Made by a program: the position numbers and the translations under genes. 5,578 nucleotides of DNA from NCBI GenBank assembly GCA_029857875.1, contig JAOUGB010000184.1, positions 1 through 5,578 on the forward strand, in the 5' to 3' direction. This DNA is from Desulfobacteraceae bacterium. GTDB taxonomy: Bacteria > Desulfobacterota > Desulfobacteria > Desulfobacterales > UBA11574. Below, piece by piece: positions 1-5,578 of this stretch (position 1 is the first letter of the stretch; each line of letters opens with the position of its first letter). Under the pieces are notes generated by a model. That model was not told the DNA's origin. It worked only from the letters and a program-made list of their open reading frames with translations, and did no database searches.

Positions 1-132
1 ATATTTCCCATTGAACCCTATTCCACCAAAATCGCCGAATCCGTCATGGAGTTATACGATTCATCCGAAGATGGTTCGGTGGAGCTGTTTTTTGACGACG
101 TCGATTTGGTGTCTGATTTGGTATCTGTTTGA
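1..132 (+). CDS. C-terminal fragment of an unidentified protein
   Basis: The first frame is open from the window edge and encodes 43 residues before TGA at 130-132; the 5' part lies outside the window. The tail is strongly acidic, with eleven Asp/Glu against one Lys, and ends in a run of alternating acidic and hydrophobic residues (FFDDVDLVSDLVSV). I do not recognise the family and assign no function. Support for this frame is that its codons look like those of the neighbouring genes and that a + strand terminator follows about 70 bp after the stop. A second + frame is also open here but encodes an implausible Trp/Cys/Pro-rich string. A strand or frame error is possible but unlikely. Confidence 0.6.
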   Translation: MFPIEPYSTKIAESVMELYDSSEDGSVELFFDDVDLVSDLVSV

Positions 133-204
133 AATATTATCATTATTTCAATGCAGATAAAGCGAATGTCTCAAATTGTGTTTAGTAGAAAAAGCAGATA
201 GAAA

Positions 205-237
205 AAAAGAGGTTGGCTTACGAGGCTGACCTCTTTT
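205..237 (+). terminator. Rho-independent terminator after the upstream gene
   Basis: A long hairpin is visible. Positions 205-213 (AAAAGAGGT) pair perfectly with 229-237 (ACCTCTTTT). The stem continues inward through two G-U wobbles and two G-C pairs to a small loop around 218-224. The descending arm ends in TTTTATT. It lies 72 bp past the stop codon at 132 and before the promoter of the next gene, so it probably insulates the two units. The A-run on the ascending side means it could also act on the opposite strand, but no - strand gene arrives here within the window. Confidence 0.85.
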
Positions 238-280
238 ATTATGTGCTCATTTTTATGAAACGCAGATTTTTCTTCTTGTC

Positions 281-309
281 TTGACATAATAAGCATATTG
301 GCTTAAGAA
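281..309 (+). promoter_or_regulatory. Candidate sigma70-type promoter for the GerMN/EF-G unit
   Basis: A perfect -35 hexamer TTGACA (281-286) is followed after 17 bp by TAAGAA (304-309), a weak -10 that matches only three of six consensus positions. It lies between the terminator and the first gene, giving a leader of roughly 25-30 nt before the ATG at 344. The placement and perfect -35 are in favour and the poor -10 is against. The rest of the 133-343 gap shows nothing beyond the terminator. Confidence 0.4.
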
Positions 310-343
310 ATTTTTCATTTTATCAATAGTAAATGGTTAAGTC

Positions 344-913
344 ATGATGAAAAACCAAAATATATGCAATATATCTTTTTTCATTATTGCCGGAGTCGTC
401 ATATGCGTCGCTTTTTTGAATAGGCCCGAAGTATCATCGGGTATGGATCAAGTTGAGCAAAACACAAGAATTACAGAAACTGAACATTCAAAAAAATCCG
501 TTGTCCATTTATATTTTTCCGATAAAGACAATTCGTTTCTCAAAGCTGAAACAAGGGATCTTTTTCATTCAGACAATCCAGCCGAATTTGGCAAAAAAAT
601 TATCGAAGCCCTGATAGAAGGCCCCAAGACCGGGCTTATGCGGACAATTCCTGCAAATACAACACTTAAGGCATTTTATATTACCCGGGATGGCACAGCT
701 TATGTCGATGTGTCCGATACCATTAGAGATGCTCATCCCGGCGGGGTTAAATCGGAACTTTTTACGATATATTCGATGGTCAATTCGTTAACATTGAATA
801 TTCCTGAAATCGATGCGGTAAAGATCCTGATCAGCGGAAAAGAAGCGATGACCCTGGACGGTCATATAGATATGCGTTTTCCGTTTAAAGCCAACATGCT
901 TTTAATACGATGA
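344..913 (+). CDS. Membrane-anchored GerMN-domain protein
   Basis: A 189-residue protein with a hydrophobic N-terminal segment (about residues 10-25) after a short Lys/Asn-rich start. It is probably a signal anchor, because no lipobox or clear cleavage site follows. A polar linker (26-52) leads to a GerMN domain (about 53-183). Its hallmarks are VHLYFSD at 54-60, EALIEGP (88-94), the TIP segment (101-103), AYVDVSD (119-125), a YSxVNSL helix (143-149) and a closing [14 protein letters not shown] (164-177). GerMN domains occur in the spore germination protein GerM and in many lipoproteins or membrane proteins of non-sporulating bacteria, often thought to act at the cell wall; no enzymatic activity is established. 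The start is bounded by an in-frame TAA at 338-340, so ATG 344 or ATG 347 must be used. Neither has a good Shine-Dalgarno sequence. The stop overlaps the EF-G start, implying co-transcription. The domain call is confident; the biological role is unknown. Confidence 0.88.
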   Translation: MMKNQNICNISFFIIAGVVICVAFLNRPEVSSGMDQVEQNTRITETEHSKKSVVHLYFSDKDNSFLKAETRDLFHSDNPAEFGKKIIEALIEGPKTGLMRTIPANTTLKAFYITRDGTAYVDVSDTIRDAHPGGVKSELFTIYSMVNSLTLNIPEIDAVKILISGKEAMTLDGHIDMRFPFKANMLLIR

Positions 914-2943
914 AAAAAAAGGACCACATTAAAAATATAAGAAATATCGGTATTATCGCTCATATCGATGCCGGAAAGACTACGGTAACAGAGCGGATAC
1001 TATACTATACCGGCCGTTCTCACAAACTCGGTGAAGTTCATGACGGTGAAGCGATTATGGACTGGATGCCTGATGAACAAGAACGGGGAATTACCATTAC
1101 CTCCGCTGTTACCACTTGCCACTGGAAGGGAAATGATGTCCAGATCATAGATACACCGGGACATGTCGACTTTACCATCGAGGTTGAACGTTCTTTACGG
1201 GTACTTGACGGGGCCGTCGGTGTCTTTTGTGCAGTTGGCGGTGTGGAACCTCAGTCGGAAACGGTATGGCGGCAGGCTGACAAGTATCATGTCCCAAAGA
1301 TGGCCTTTATCAACAAACTTGATCGGATCGGTGCTGATTTCTTTGGTACAATCGAAATGATGAAAAAAAGATTGAATGCCAGTCCGTTGATTTTGCAGCT
1401 GCCGGTGGGCTTAGAAGATGATTTTTCAGGCGTTATCGATCTCATTAACATGAAACAAATCATATGGGAAGATGAATCCCTTGGAGAAACTTTTACGGTA
1501 GAAGATATTCCTCAAAACTTGCTTGGCATTTCAACAGAATATCATGAAAAGCTTATCGAAACCATCGCTGAAGTTGATGATGATATCATGGAGGACTATT
1601 TATCAGAGACACCCGTTACTCCGGAAAAATTGGTTGCCGCTATCAGAAAGGCGACCATAGATCTGAAACTGGTTCCAATCCTTTGCGGCAGCGCCTTGAG
1701 AAATAAAGGAATACAACCGCTTCTTGACGCCATTGTGGAATTTTTGCCAAGCCCTTTAGATGTACCCCCAATTAAAGGCGTACACCCTGAAACCGGTCAA
1801 ATTGTCGAATGCAAAGCGAATAGCAGTGATCCTCTTGCAGCCCTCATATTCAAAGTGTCGATGATAGAGGGTCGTAAACTATCCTATATCAGAATTTACA
1901 GCGGAACCATGAACGCCAAATCAGACACCTACAATCCGTCTCGAAAAATAAATGAAAAGCTTTCACGCATATTAAAAATACATGCCAACAAGAGAGAACG
2001 CATCGATTCCGCCGGTGCCGGCAGCCTGGTCGGGGTTATCGGATTAAAAGAGTCTTCTACGGGAGAGACGCTCTGTTCCCTCGATCATCCTGTTTTACTT
2101 GAAAAGATAGAGTTTTACGAGCCTGTCATATCTGTGGCTGTAGAGCCTAAAACCCATGCTGACCAGGAAAAACTTGATCAAGTCCTCGAAAAATTTATGG
2201 CTGAAGATCCGACACTTAGACTTCAAAAGGATGAAGACACCGGACAGACAATTTTATCCGGTATGGGAGAACTTCATCTCGAAGTTATCATCAGTCGTAT
2301 GCAGCGAGAATTCAAGACCAATGTCAATGTGGGAAAACCACAGGTTATGTACAGGGAGACCATTGAAAAAGAAGGGCATGCATCTGCAGTATTTGACAAG
2401 GAAGTGGCGGGACAAAGACATTTTGCCAAAGTAATGTTAAAACTGATACCTTTGGAACGAGGTACTGAGAACAGATTCAGGTCTGAAATTACTGACGAAA
2501 CAATACCTGATACGTTCATCCCTGCTATCAAAAAGGGTGTGATGGAATCCTTGGAAAGCGGAGCATTAATGGGGTATCCTGTTGTCGATGTTGAGGCCGT
2601 TCTCACCGGAGGGGTATATAAAGATTCTATGAGCACTGAACTGGCCTATACTGTCAGTGCATCTATGGCTTGCAAAACGGCTCTGACGAAAGGTGGATCG
2701 TTTCTCCTTGATCCGATTATGAATGTGGAAGTTTTTGTTCCAGAGACTTTCATGGGAGAGGTGATAGGGGATCTCAATTCTCGAAATGGAAAAATTGAAT
2801 CTATCGAGCACAAAATGGGCGTACAGGTGATAAGGGTTGTGGTCCCACTGGCGCGCATGTTCGGATATTCAACATCATTGCGATCAGCTACACAGGGCAG
2901 AGGGACATTCACCATGCAGTTTTCTCATTTTGACCGTATCTGA
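910..2943 (+). CDS. fusA: Elongation factor G paralogue (translational GTPase)
   Basis: A 677-residue cytosolic GTPase with the full five-domain EF-G layout. Domain I has G1 AHIDAGKTT (17-25), G2 RGITI (59-63), G3 DTPGH with catalytic His85 (81-85), G4 NKLD (135-138) and G5 GSAL (260-263). Domain II spans roughly 305-390, III 403-475, IV 481-600 and V 600-672. EF-G drives tRNA-mRNA translocation and, with RRF, ribosome recycling. Two things suggest a specialised paralogue. The gene is not beside rpsL, rpsG or tuf. The domain IV tip also diverges: loop I reads AGQRHFAKV (500-508) instead of the GGRGQYGHV-like consensus, and loop II has Lys571 in place of the usual tip His. Spirochaetes, planctomycetes and deltaproteobacteria are known to carry paired spdEFG1/spdEFG2 forms, and this may be one of them. 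The start is secure because the distance to G1 matches the family. Initiation is probably coupled to the GerMN gene through the ATGA overlap, since no Shine-Dalgarno sequence is evident. The C-terminus stops soon after domain V, so the protein is slightly shorter than the usual ~700 residues. Confidence 0.95.
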   Translation: MKKKDHIKNIRNIGIIAHIDAGKTTVTERILYYTGRSHKLGEVHDGEAIMDWMPDEQERGITITSAVTTCHWKGNDVQIIDTPGHVDFTIEVERSLRVLDGAVGVFCAVGGVEPQSETVWRQADKYHVPKMAFINKLDRIGADFFGTIEMMKKRLNASPLILQLPVGLEDDFSGVIDLINMKQIIWEDESLGETFTVEDIPQNLLGISTEYHEKLIETIAEVDDDIMEDYLSETPVTPEKLVAAIRKATIDLKLVPILCGSALRNKGIQPLLDAIVEFLPSPLDVPPIKGVHPETGQIVECKANSSDPLAALIFKVSMIEGRKLSYIRIYSGTMNAKSDTYNPSRKINEKLSRILKIHANKRERIDSAGAGSLVGVIGLKESSTGETLCSLDHPVLLEKIEFYEPVISVAVEPKTHADQEKLDQVLEKFMAEDPTLRLQKDEDTGQTILSGMGELHLEVIISRMQREFKTNVNVGKPQVMYRETIEKEGHASAVFDKEVAGQRHFAKVMLKLIPLERGTENRFRSEITDETIPDTFIPAIKKGVMESLESGALMGYPVVDVEAVLTGGVYKDSMSTELAYTVSASMACKTALTKGGSFLLDPIMNVEVFVPETFMGEVIGDLNSRNGKIESIEHKMGVQVIRVVVPLARMFGYSTSLRSATQGRGTFTMQFSHFDRI

Positions 2944-4400
2944 CGCGTATCCTCAAATTTCATACCCCAATTCTTTTGTGCTTTATTGCCGTCCTCCTTT
3001 TCTGACTTACTCTTTTCCTTTCCGATTTCCTTCAACAATTCCTCCACTTTGGCCTTTTTATAGGGTTCGTTGACGTTCTCCAAAGCTTTTTTTAGATGGA
3101 AAATGGCATTTTTAAAATCCATTTTATTTTTGTAATGAATACCCAGGCAATAATGCGCATCGCCCTCCTTCCCAAGCTTCCAATACGTTTCCCCAAGGGT
3201 ATAAAACGCACGAGGATAATTTTGTTGTTTTGAGATAAGGTTTTCAAACGTTGCGACTGCATCCATGAGATGGCCGAGTTCTACCTGGGTACGCCCCAGA
3301 TAAAAAAGTATATCAGGATCATTCGAGTTAATGCTGGCAGCGCCATCCAGAATGCTGAATGCTTGCTGGTAATTTCCATCGAGAAAATATAAGCGGCCAA
3401 GATCTTTTAAAATATAGGGATCAAATGCCCTTTTTTCCAATGCCGTCTTGAGGTATTCTTCAGCAGCTTTGTGGTCGCCTTTTCTTTCCAGGACCAGGCC
3501 GTATCCATAATATGCTAAAGGATCGTCGGAATGATTATCTACATCTGATTTAAACTTTCTTAATGCAATACCCTCATCTCCGTAAATGGCAACGAGCCGC
3601 GTATGTGCCCTTTTAAAATAATAGTCATTGATATTGTCTTCGGTTTTTTGGTGTGTCTCAAGCCAGGTATCGATATACGCCATCCGTTCCTCTGAAGCTG
3701 GATGGGTGGTCAGATAAGTCGGAATCTGGTTTGAATCGAACCAGCGTTTGCTTCGCATTTTTTTCAGTGTAGATATCAGGCCTTTGCCGTTATATCCGGC
3801 TTTTCTCAGCACGTTAAGTCCGATCTGATCTGCTTGTCTTTCATCTTCACGGCCGTATGCAAGTGCATAGGATTGGCCGGCTGCCACAGATCCGAGGGTG
3901 ACTGCATTGGCAGCTGCCGATGCCCCGGCGGTTCCAAGAAGCACGCCGGCAACAACCCCGGCAAGTGTGGCGATGTTTACTTTTTCAGCCCTTTCTATTT
4001 TCTGAGAAATATGACGACACATCACATGTGAAATTTCATGGGCCAGTATACATGCCAGCTCTTCCTCATTATCCATAGCTTCCAGCAATCCGCTGTATAT
4101 AAAAATGTGACCTGCCGGAGTGGCAAAAGCATTATAAGTATCTTCCCTTATTACATAAAAATGGTAAGAAAAAGGCTGGGGGGGAAGCGTTGAAACAATT
4201 TTTTGGCCGATGTCGTTGACGTAATTGGTAATAAGCGGGTCTTTGATAATTTCGTAGTGCGCCAAAATAAGTTCCATAAACTCGCGAGACAGCTCTTCCT
4301 CCTCTTGTATCGTAATTGCGGAAACACCTTTAGGAGAGATGATGCCACACGCAATAATGAGAACAGTACATAGCAAAATACATTGTTTAACAATTTTCAT
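2925..4400 (-). CDS. Exported M48 zinc metalloprotease with TPR repeats (BepA/YfgC-like)
   Basis: A 491-residue protein from ATG 4398-4400, chosen because GAGG lies five nt upstream and the product begins with a typical signal peptide (MKIVKQ, hydrophobic to about 21). An upstream in-frame start would bury this signal behind 37 poor residues. Cleavage may follow VSA at 26-28, or Cys18 may be a lipoprotein cysteine (IIAC). The peptidase domain has HEISH (121-125; zinc ligands His121 and His125, catalytic Glu122) and EDERQAD (185-191), with Glu187 the expected third ligand. A Gly/Ala-rich hydrophobic stretch (146-175) lies between them. THP (232-234) matches the regulatory-His loop described in BepA. 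TPR-like helices fill about 292-443, followed by a charged Lys/Glu tail. BepA-type proteases degrade or assist stalled outer-membrane proteins such as LptD in the periplasm; that role is inferred here from architecture. The gene is divergent from parA and overlaps the EF-G gene tail to tail by 19 bp. Confidence 0.92.
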   Translation of the reverse strand: MKIVKQCILLCTVLIIACGIISPKGVSAITIQEEEELSREFMELILAHYEIIKDPLITNYVNDIGQKIVSTLPPQPFSYHFYVIREDTYNAFATPAGHIFIYSGLLEAMDNEEELACILAHEISHVMCRHISQKIERAEKVNIATLAGVVAGVLLGTAGASAAANAVTLGSVAAGQSYALAYGREDERQADQIGLNVLRKAGYNGKGLISTLKKMRSKRWFDSNQIPTYLTTHPASEERMAYIDTWLETHQKTEDNINDYYFKRAHTRLVAIYGDEGIALRKFKSDVDNHSDDPLAYYGYGLVLERKGDHKAAEEYLKTALEKRAFDPYILKDLGRLYFLDGNYQQAFSILDGAASINSNDPDILFYLGRTQVELGHLMDAVATFENLISKQQNYPRAFYTLGETYWKLGKEGDAHYCLGIHYKNKMDFKNAIFHLKKALENVNEPYKKAKVEELLKEIGKEKSKSEKEDGNKAQKNWGMKFEDTRQIRSK

Positions 4401-4405
4401 GAAAG

Positions 4406-4409
4406 CCTC
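4406..4409 (-). promoter_or_regulatory. Ribosome binding site that decides the M48 start
   Basis: Read on the - strand this is GAGG, separated by five nt from the ATG at 4400. No comparable site precedes the longer in-frame alternatives at 4460 or 4511. It fixes the start at the codon that also opens the signal peptide. Confidence 0.7.
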
Positions 4410-4453
4410 GACAAAAGAGAGTGCCGGTTTTTGTATGAATATAAAAGAAACCG

Positions 4454-4467
4454 AAACCATATGGTTT
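4454..4467. promoter_or_regulatory. 14-bp perfect palindrome, candidate operator
   Basis: AAACCATATGGTTT is an uninterrupted inverted repeat in the leader of the M48 gene. It lies just downstream of that gene's proposed -10 (4476-4481), at or immediately after the expected transcription start. The position suits a repressor operator. It has no loop and so is unlikely to be an RNA hairpin. The regulator is unknown, and a chance AT-rich palindrome cannot be excluded. Confidence 0.35.
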
Positions 4468-4475
4468 TGCTGCAC

Positions 4476-4504
4476 ACTATATAATTTATTACTCAATTGG
4501 TTAA
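4476..4504 (-). promoter_or_regulatory. Candidate promoter of the M48 protease gene
   Basis: On the - strand, TTAACC (4504-4499, four of six -35 matches) is followed after exactly 17 bp by TATAGT (4481-4476, five of six -10 matches). The predicted start near 4469 gives a leader of about 70 nt. Its -35 overlaps that of the proposed parA promoter, so the two face away from each other and share bases. Confidence 0.4.
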
Positions 4505-4529
4505 TAGTCAAATCATATCCTTATATACT
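4501..4529 (+). promoter_or_regulatory. Candidate promoter of parAB
   Basis: TTAATA (4501-4506, four of six -35 matches) and TATACT (4524-4529, five of six -10 matches) are separated by 17 bp. Transcription would begin near 4536, about 30 nt before the parA ATG. The surrounding sequence is AT-rich, so the match carries moderate weight. Confidence 0.4.
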
Positions 4530-4565
4530 TTCCAAACATCATGTTTTATGGTAGAGTTCGTCATC

Positions 4566-5333
4566 ATGACTCATATCATATGCATAGCCAATCAGAAAGG
4601 TGGTGTGGGAAAAACGACGACAGCCATAAACCTGTCGGCTGCCATGGCAGTTTCGGAAAAAAGAATTCTCCTTGTGGATTGTGATCCCCAGGGAAATGCA
4701 ACTACCGGTTTGGGAATAGATAAAAATCGTATTGAAAAGTCATTATACCACGGCATGATTGGTAATGTCGATGCCGAGAATCTTATTTTGGATAGCGACA
4801 TAGAAACCTTGAAAATCATTCCCTCAAGGGTTGAACTCATTGGTTTTGAAGTGGAGATGATGTCAAAACCCAATCGTGAAATGGCCCTAAAAACGCTTTT
4901 ATCACAAATTAAAAATTCATTTGAATACATCATCATCGACTGTCCACCATCATTGAGCCTTTTAACGGTTAATGCTCTGACTGCAGCCGATGTTATGCTA
5001 ATCCCCCTTCAGTGTGAATTTTATGCATTGGAAGGTCTTGGACAGCTTCTTCAAACCATGAAGCGCATCAAGTATAATTTGAATCCTAGACTTAAGATTG
5101 CCGGCATACTTCTCACCATGTTTGATAAAAGAACAAATCTGTCTCATCAGGTTGCTGAAGATGCCGAAAAATATTTCAAGCAACTGGTATTTAAGACCAT
5201 GATTCCCAGAAATGTCAGATTGGGCGAAGCCCCGAGTTTCGGAAAGCCGATCTTGTTGTACGATGCAACCTCCCAAGGGGCTATCAGTTACTTTAATCTG
5301 GCAAAAGAGATCATGAACAATAAATCATCCTGA
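4566..5333 (+). CDS. parA: Chromosome-partitioning ATPase ParA (Soj)
   Basis: A 255-residue Walker-type ATPase. The deviant Walker A motif KGGVGKTT sits at residues 11-18 with the signature Lys11. Walker A' is DCDPQGNAT (37-45) and Walker B is DCPPS (124-128). The conserved PRNVRLGEAPS segment near the C-terminus is typical of chromosomal ParA/Soj. ParA dimerises with ATP, binds the nucleoid non-specifically and is stimulated by ParB to pull the replication origin. There is no N-terminal helix-turn-helix extension, so this is the short chromosomal or type Ib form rather than a plasmid P1-like ParA. ATG 4566 is preferred over ATG 4548 and over TTG 4497 further upstream: it places the Walker motif at the usual distance and has a weak purine stretch (GGTAGAG, 4550-4556) nine nt upstream. 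parB follows 47 bp downstream with no terminator between, so the two are almost certainly one operon. Confidence 0.96.
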   Translation: MTHIICIANQKGGVGKTTTAINLSAAMAVSEKRILLVDCDPQGNATTGLGIDKNRIEKSLYHGMIGNVDAENLILDSDIETLKIIPSRVELIGFEVEMMSKPNREMALKTLLSQIKNSFEYIIIDCPPSLSLLTVNALTAADVMLIPLQCEFYALEGLGQLLQTMKRIKYNLNPRLKIAGILLTMFDKRTNLSHQVAEDAEKYFKQLVFKTMIPRNVRLGEAPSFGKPILLYDATSQGAISYFNLAKEIMNNKSS

Positions 5334-5380
5334 ACAATTCGTCGGGTAATACATGTATTGAGGAAATTAACGCCATCACA

Positions 5381-5578
5381 ATGAAAAAAGAAATGAAAAG
5401 TAAAAAAGCCGAATCAGGTTCAAAAAAATCCAAAAAATTGGTCCTGGGAAGAGGTCTTGATGCTTTATTGCCCGATATTGAACCCATGGAAGATATTTCA
5501 AAGGAATATTTTACATGTGATATCGGGCTGATTCAGCCCAATCGTTACCAGCCTCGTTTTCGATTTTCCGACAATGAA
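5381..5578 (+). CDS. parB: Chromosome-partitioning protein ParB, N-terminal part
   Basis: Only the first 66 codons are present; the frame is still open at the window edge. A very basic lead (nine Lys in the first 19 residues) precedes LGRGLDALL (22-30), the hallmark N-terminal motif of chromosomal ParB/Spo0J. Next comes the segment LIQPNRYQPRFRF (50-62), which opens the ParB/Srx CTP-binding domain. The N-terminal tail of ParB proteins is the part that contacts ParA and stimulates its ATPase. The DNA-binding helix-turn-helix and dimerisation domains lie outside the window. Start choice is less certain. ATG 5381 has no close Shine-Dalgarno sequence, as GAGGA (5360-5364) is 16 nt away. ATG 5393, four codons on, is an alternative. 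Position directly after parA supports the call. Confidence 0.94.
   Translation, partial: MKKEMKSKKAESGSKKSKKLVLGRGLDALLPDIEPMEDISKEYFTCDIGLIQPNRYQPRFRFSDNE

Noticed and set aside
152..202. Short 16-codon frame starting ATG at 152 and tiny ATG frames near 241-285
   Set aside because: Too short, without ribosome binding sites, and they overlap the terminator region or candidate promoter.
2274..2915. Several open frames on the - strand within the EF-G gene
   Set aside because: They are antisense to conserved EF-G domains III-V, resemble no family and have no ribosome binding sites.
4022..4031. TCACATGTGA palindrome resembling half of a parS site
   Set aside because: It has two extra central bases relative to the parS core TCACGTGA and lies inside the M48 coding sequence over the HExxH region; the flanks do not match parS.
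4401..4511. Longer M48 protein starting at 4511
   Set aside because: The extra 37 residues would precede a textbook signal peptide and would cover the candidate promoter and palindrome; GAGG sits before the ATG at 4400.
4497..4565. N-terminal extension of ParA from TTG 4497 or ATG 4548
   Set aside because: It would add residues unlike any ParA leader and overlap the candidate -35/-10; ATG 4566 gives the usual distance to the Walker motif.
5507..5522. ATTTTACATGTGATAT-like stretch in parB as a possible degenerate parS
   Set aside because: Only about ten of sixteen consensus positions match, too few for a parS site, and the dyad is broken.

Overview
The window reads as an ordinary chromosomal segment of a Gram-negative bacterium of moderate, slightly AT-rich base composition. 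The best guess is a member of the former Deltaproteobacteria (Desulfobacterota). That rests on an EF-G paralogue outside any ribosomal-protein operon and on a BepA-like exported M48/TPR protease beside a chromosomal parAB pair. No marker gene settles the taxonomy, so it is inference.

Layout. Positions 1-132 hold the acidic C-terminus of an unidentified + strand gene, followed by a strong hairpin terminator (205-237). A possible promoter (281-309) then leads into a two-gene + strand unit. The first gene is a membrane-anchored GerMN-domain protein (344-913). The second is a complete elongation factor G paralogue (910-2943), which starts inside the GerMN stop codon (ATGA overlap). The EF-G gene runs tail to tail into a - strand gene (2925-4400) with a 19-bp coding overlap. 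This encodes an exported M48 zinc metalloprotease with C-terminal TPR repeats. A 165-bp divergent intergenic region (4401-4565) carries candidate back-to-back promoters and a 14-bp perfect palindrome. On the other side, parA (4566-5333) and the first 66 codons of parB (5381 to the window end) form the chromosome-segregation operon.

How the genes relate. ParA and ParB are partners in origin segregation. The M48/TPR protease is probably an envelope quality-control enzyme. The GerMN protein and the EF-G paralogue look translationally coupled, though no functional link between them is obvious. There are no RNA genes, insertion sequences, CRISPR arrays or phage genes.

Nothing here amounts to a new multi-gene system. 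The most interesting signal is in the EF-G. All GTPase motifs are intact, but the tip loops of domain IV depart from the translocase consensus, including Lys571 where the canonical factor has the tip histidine. This suggests a specialised, possibly non-translocating, EF-G.
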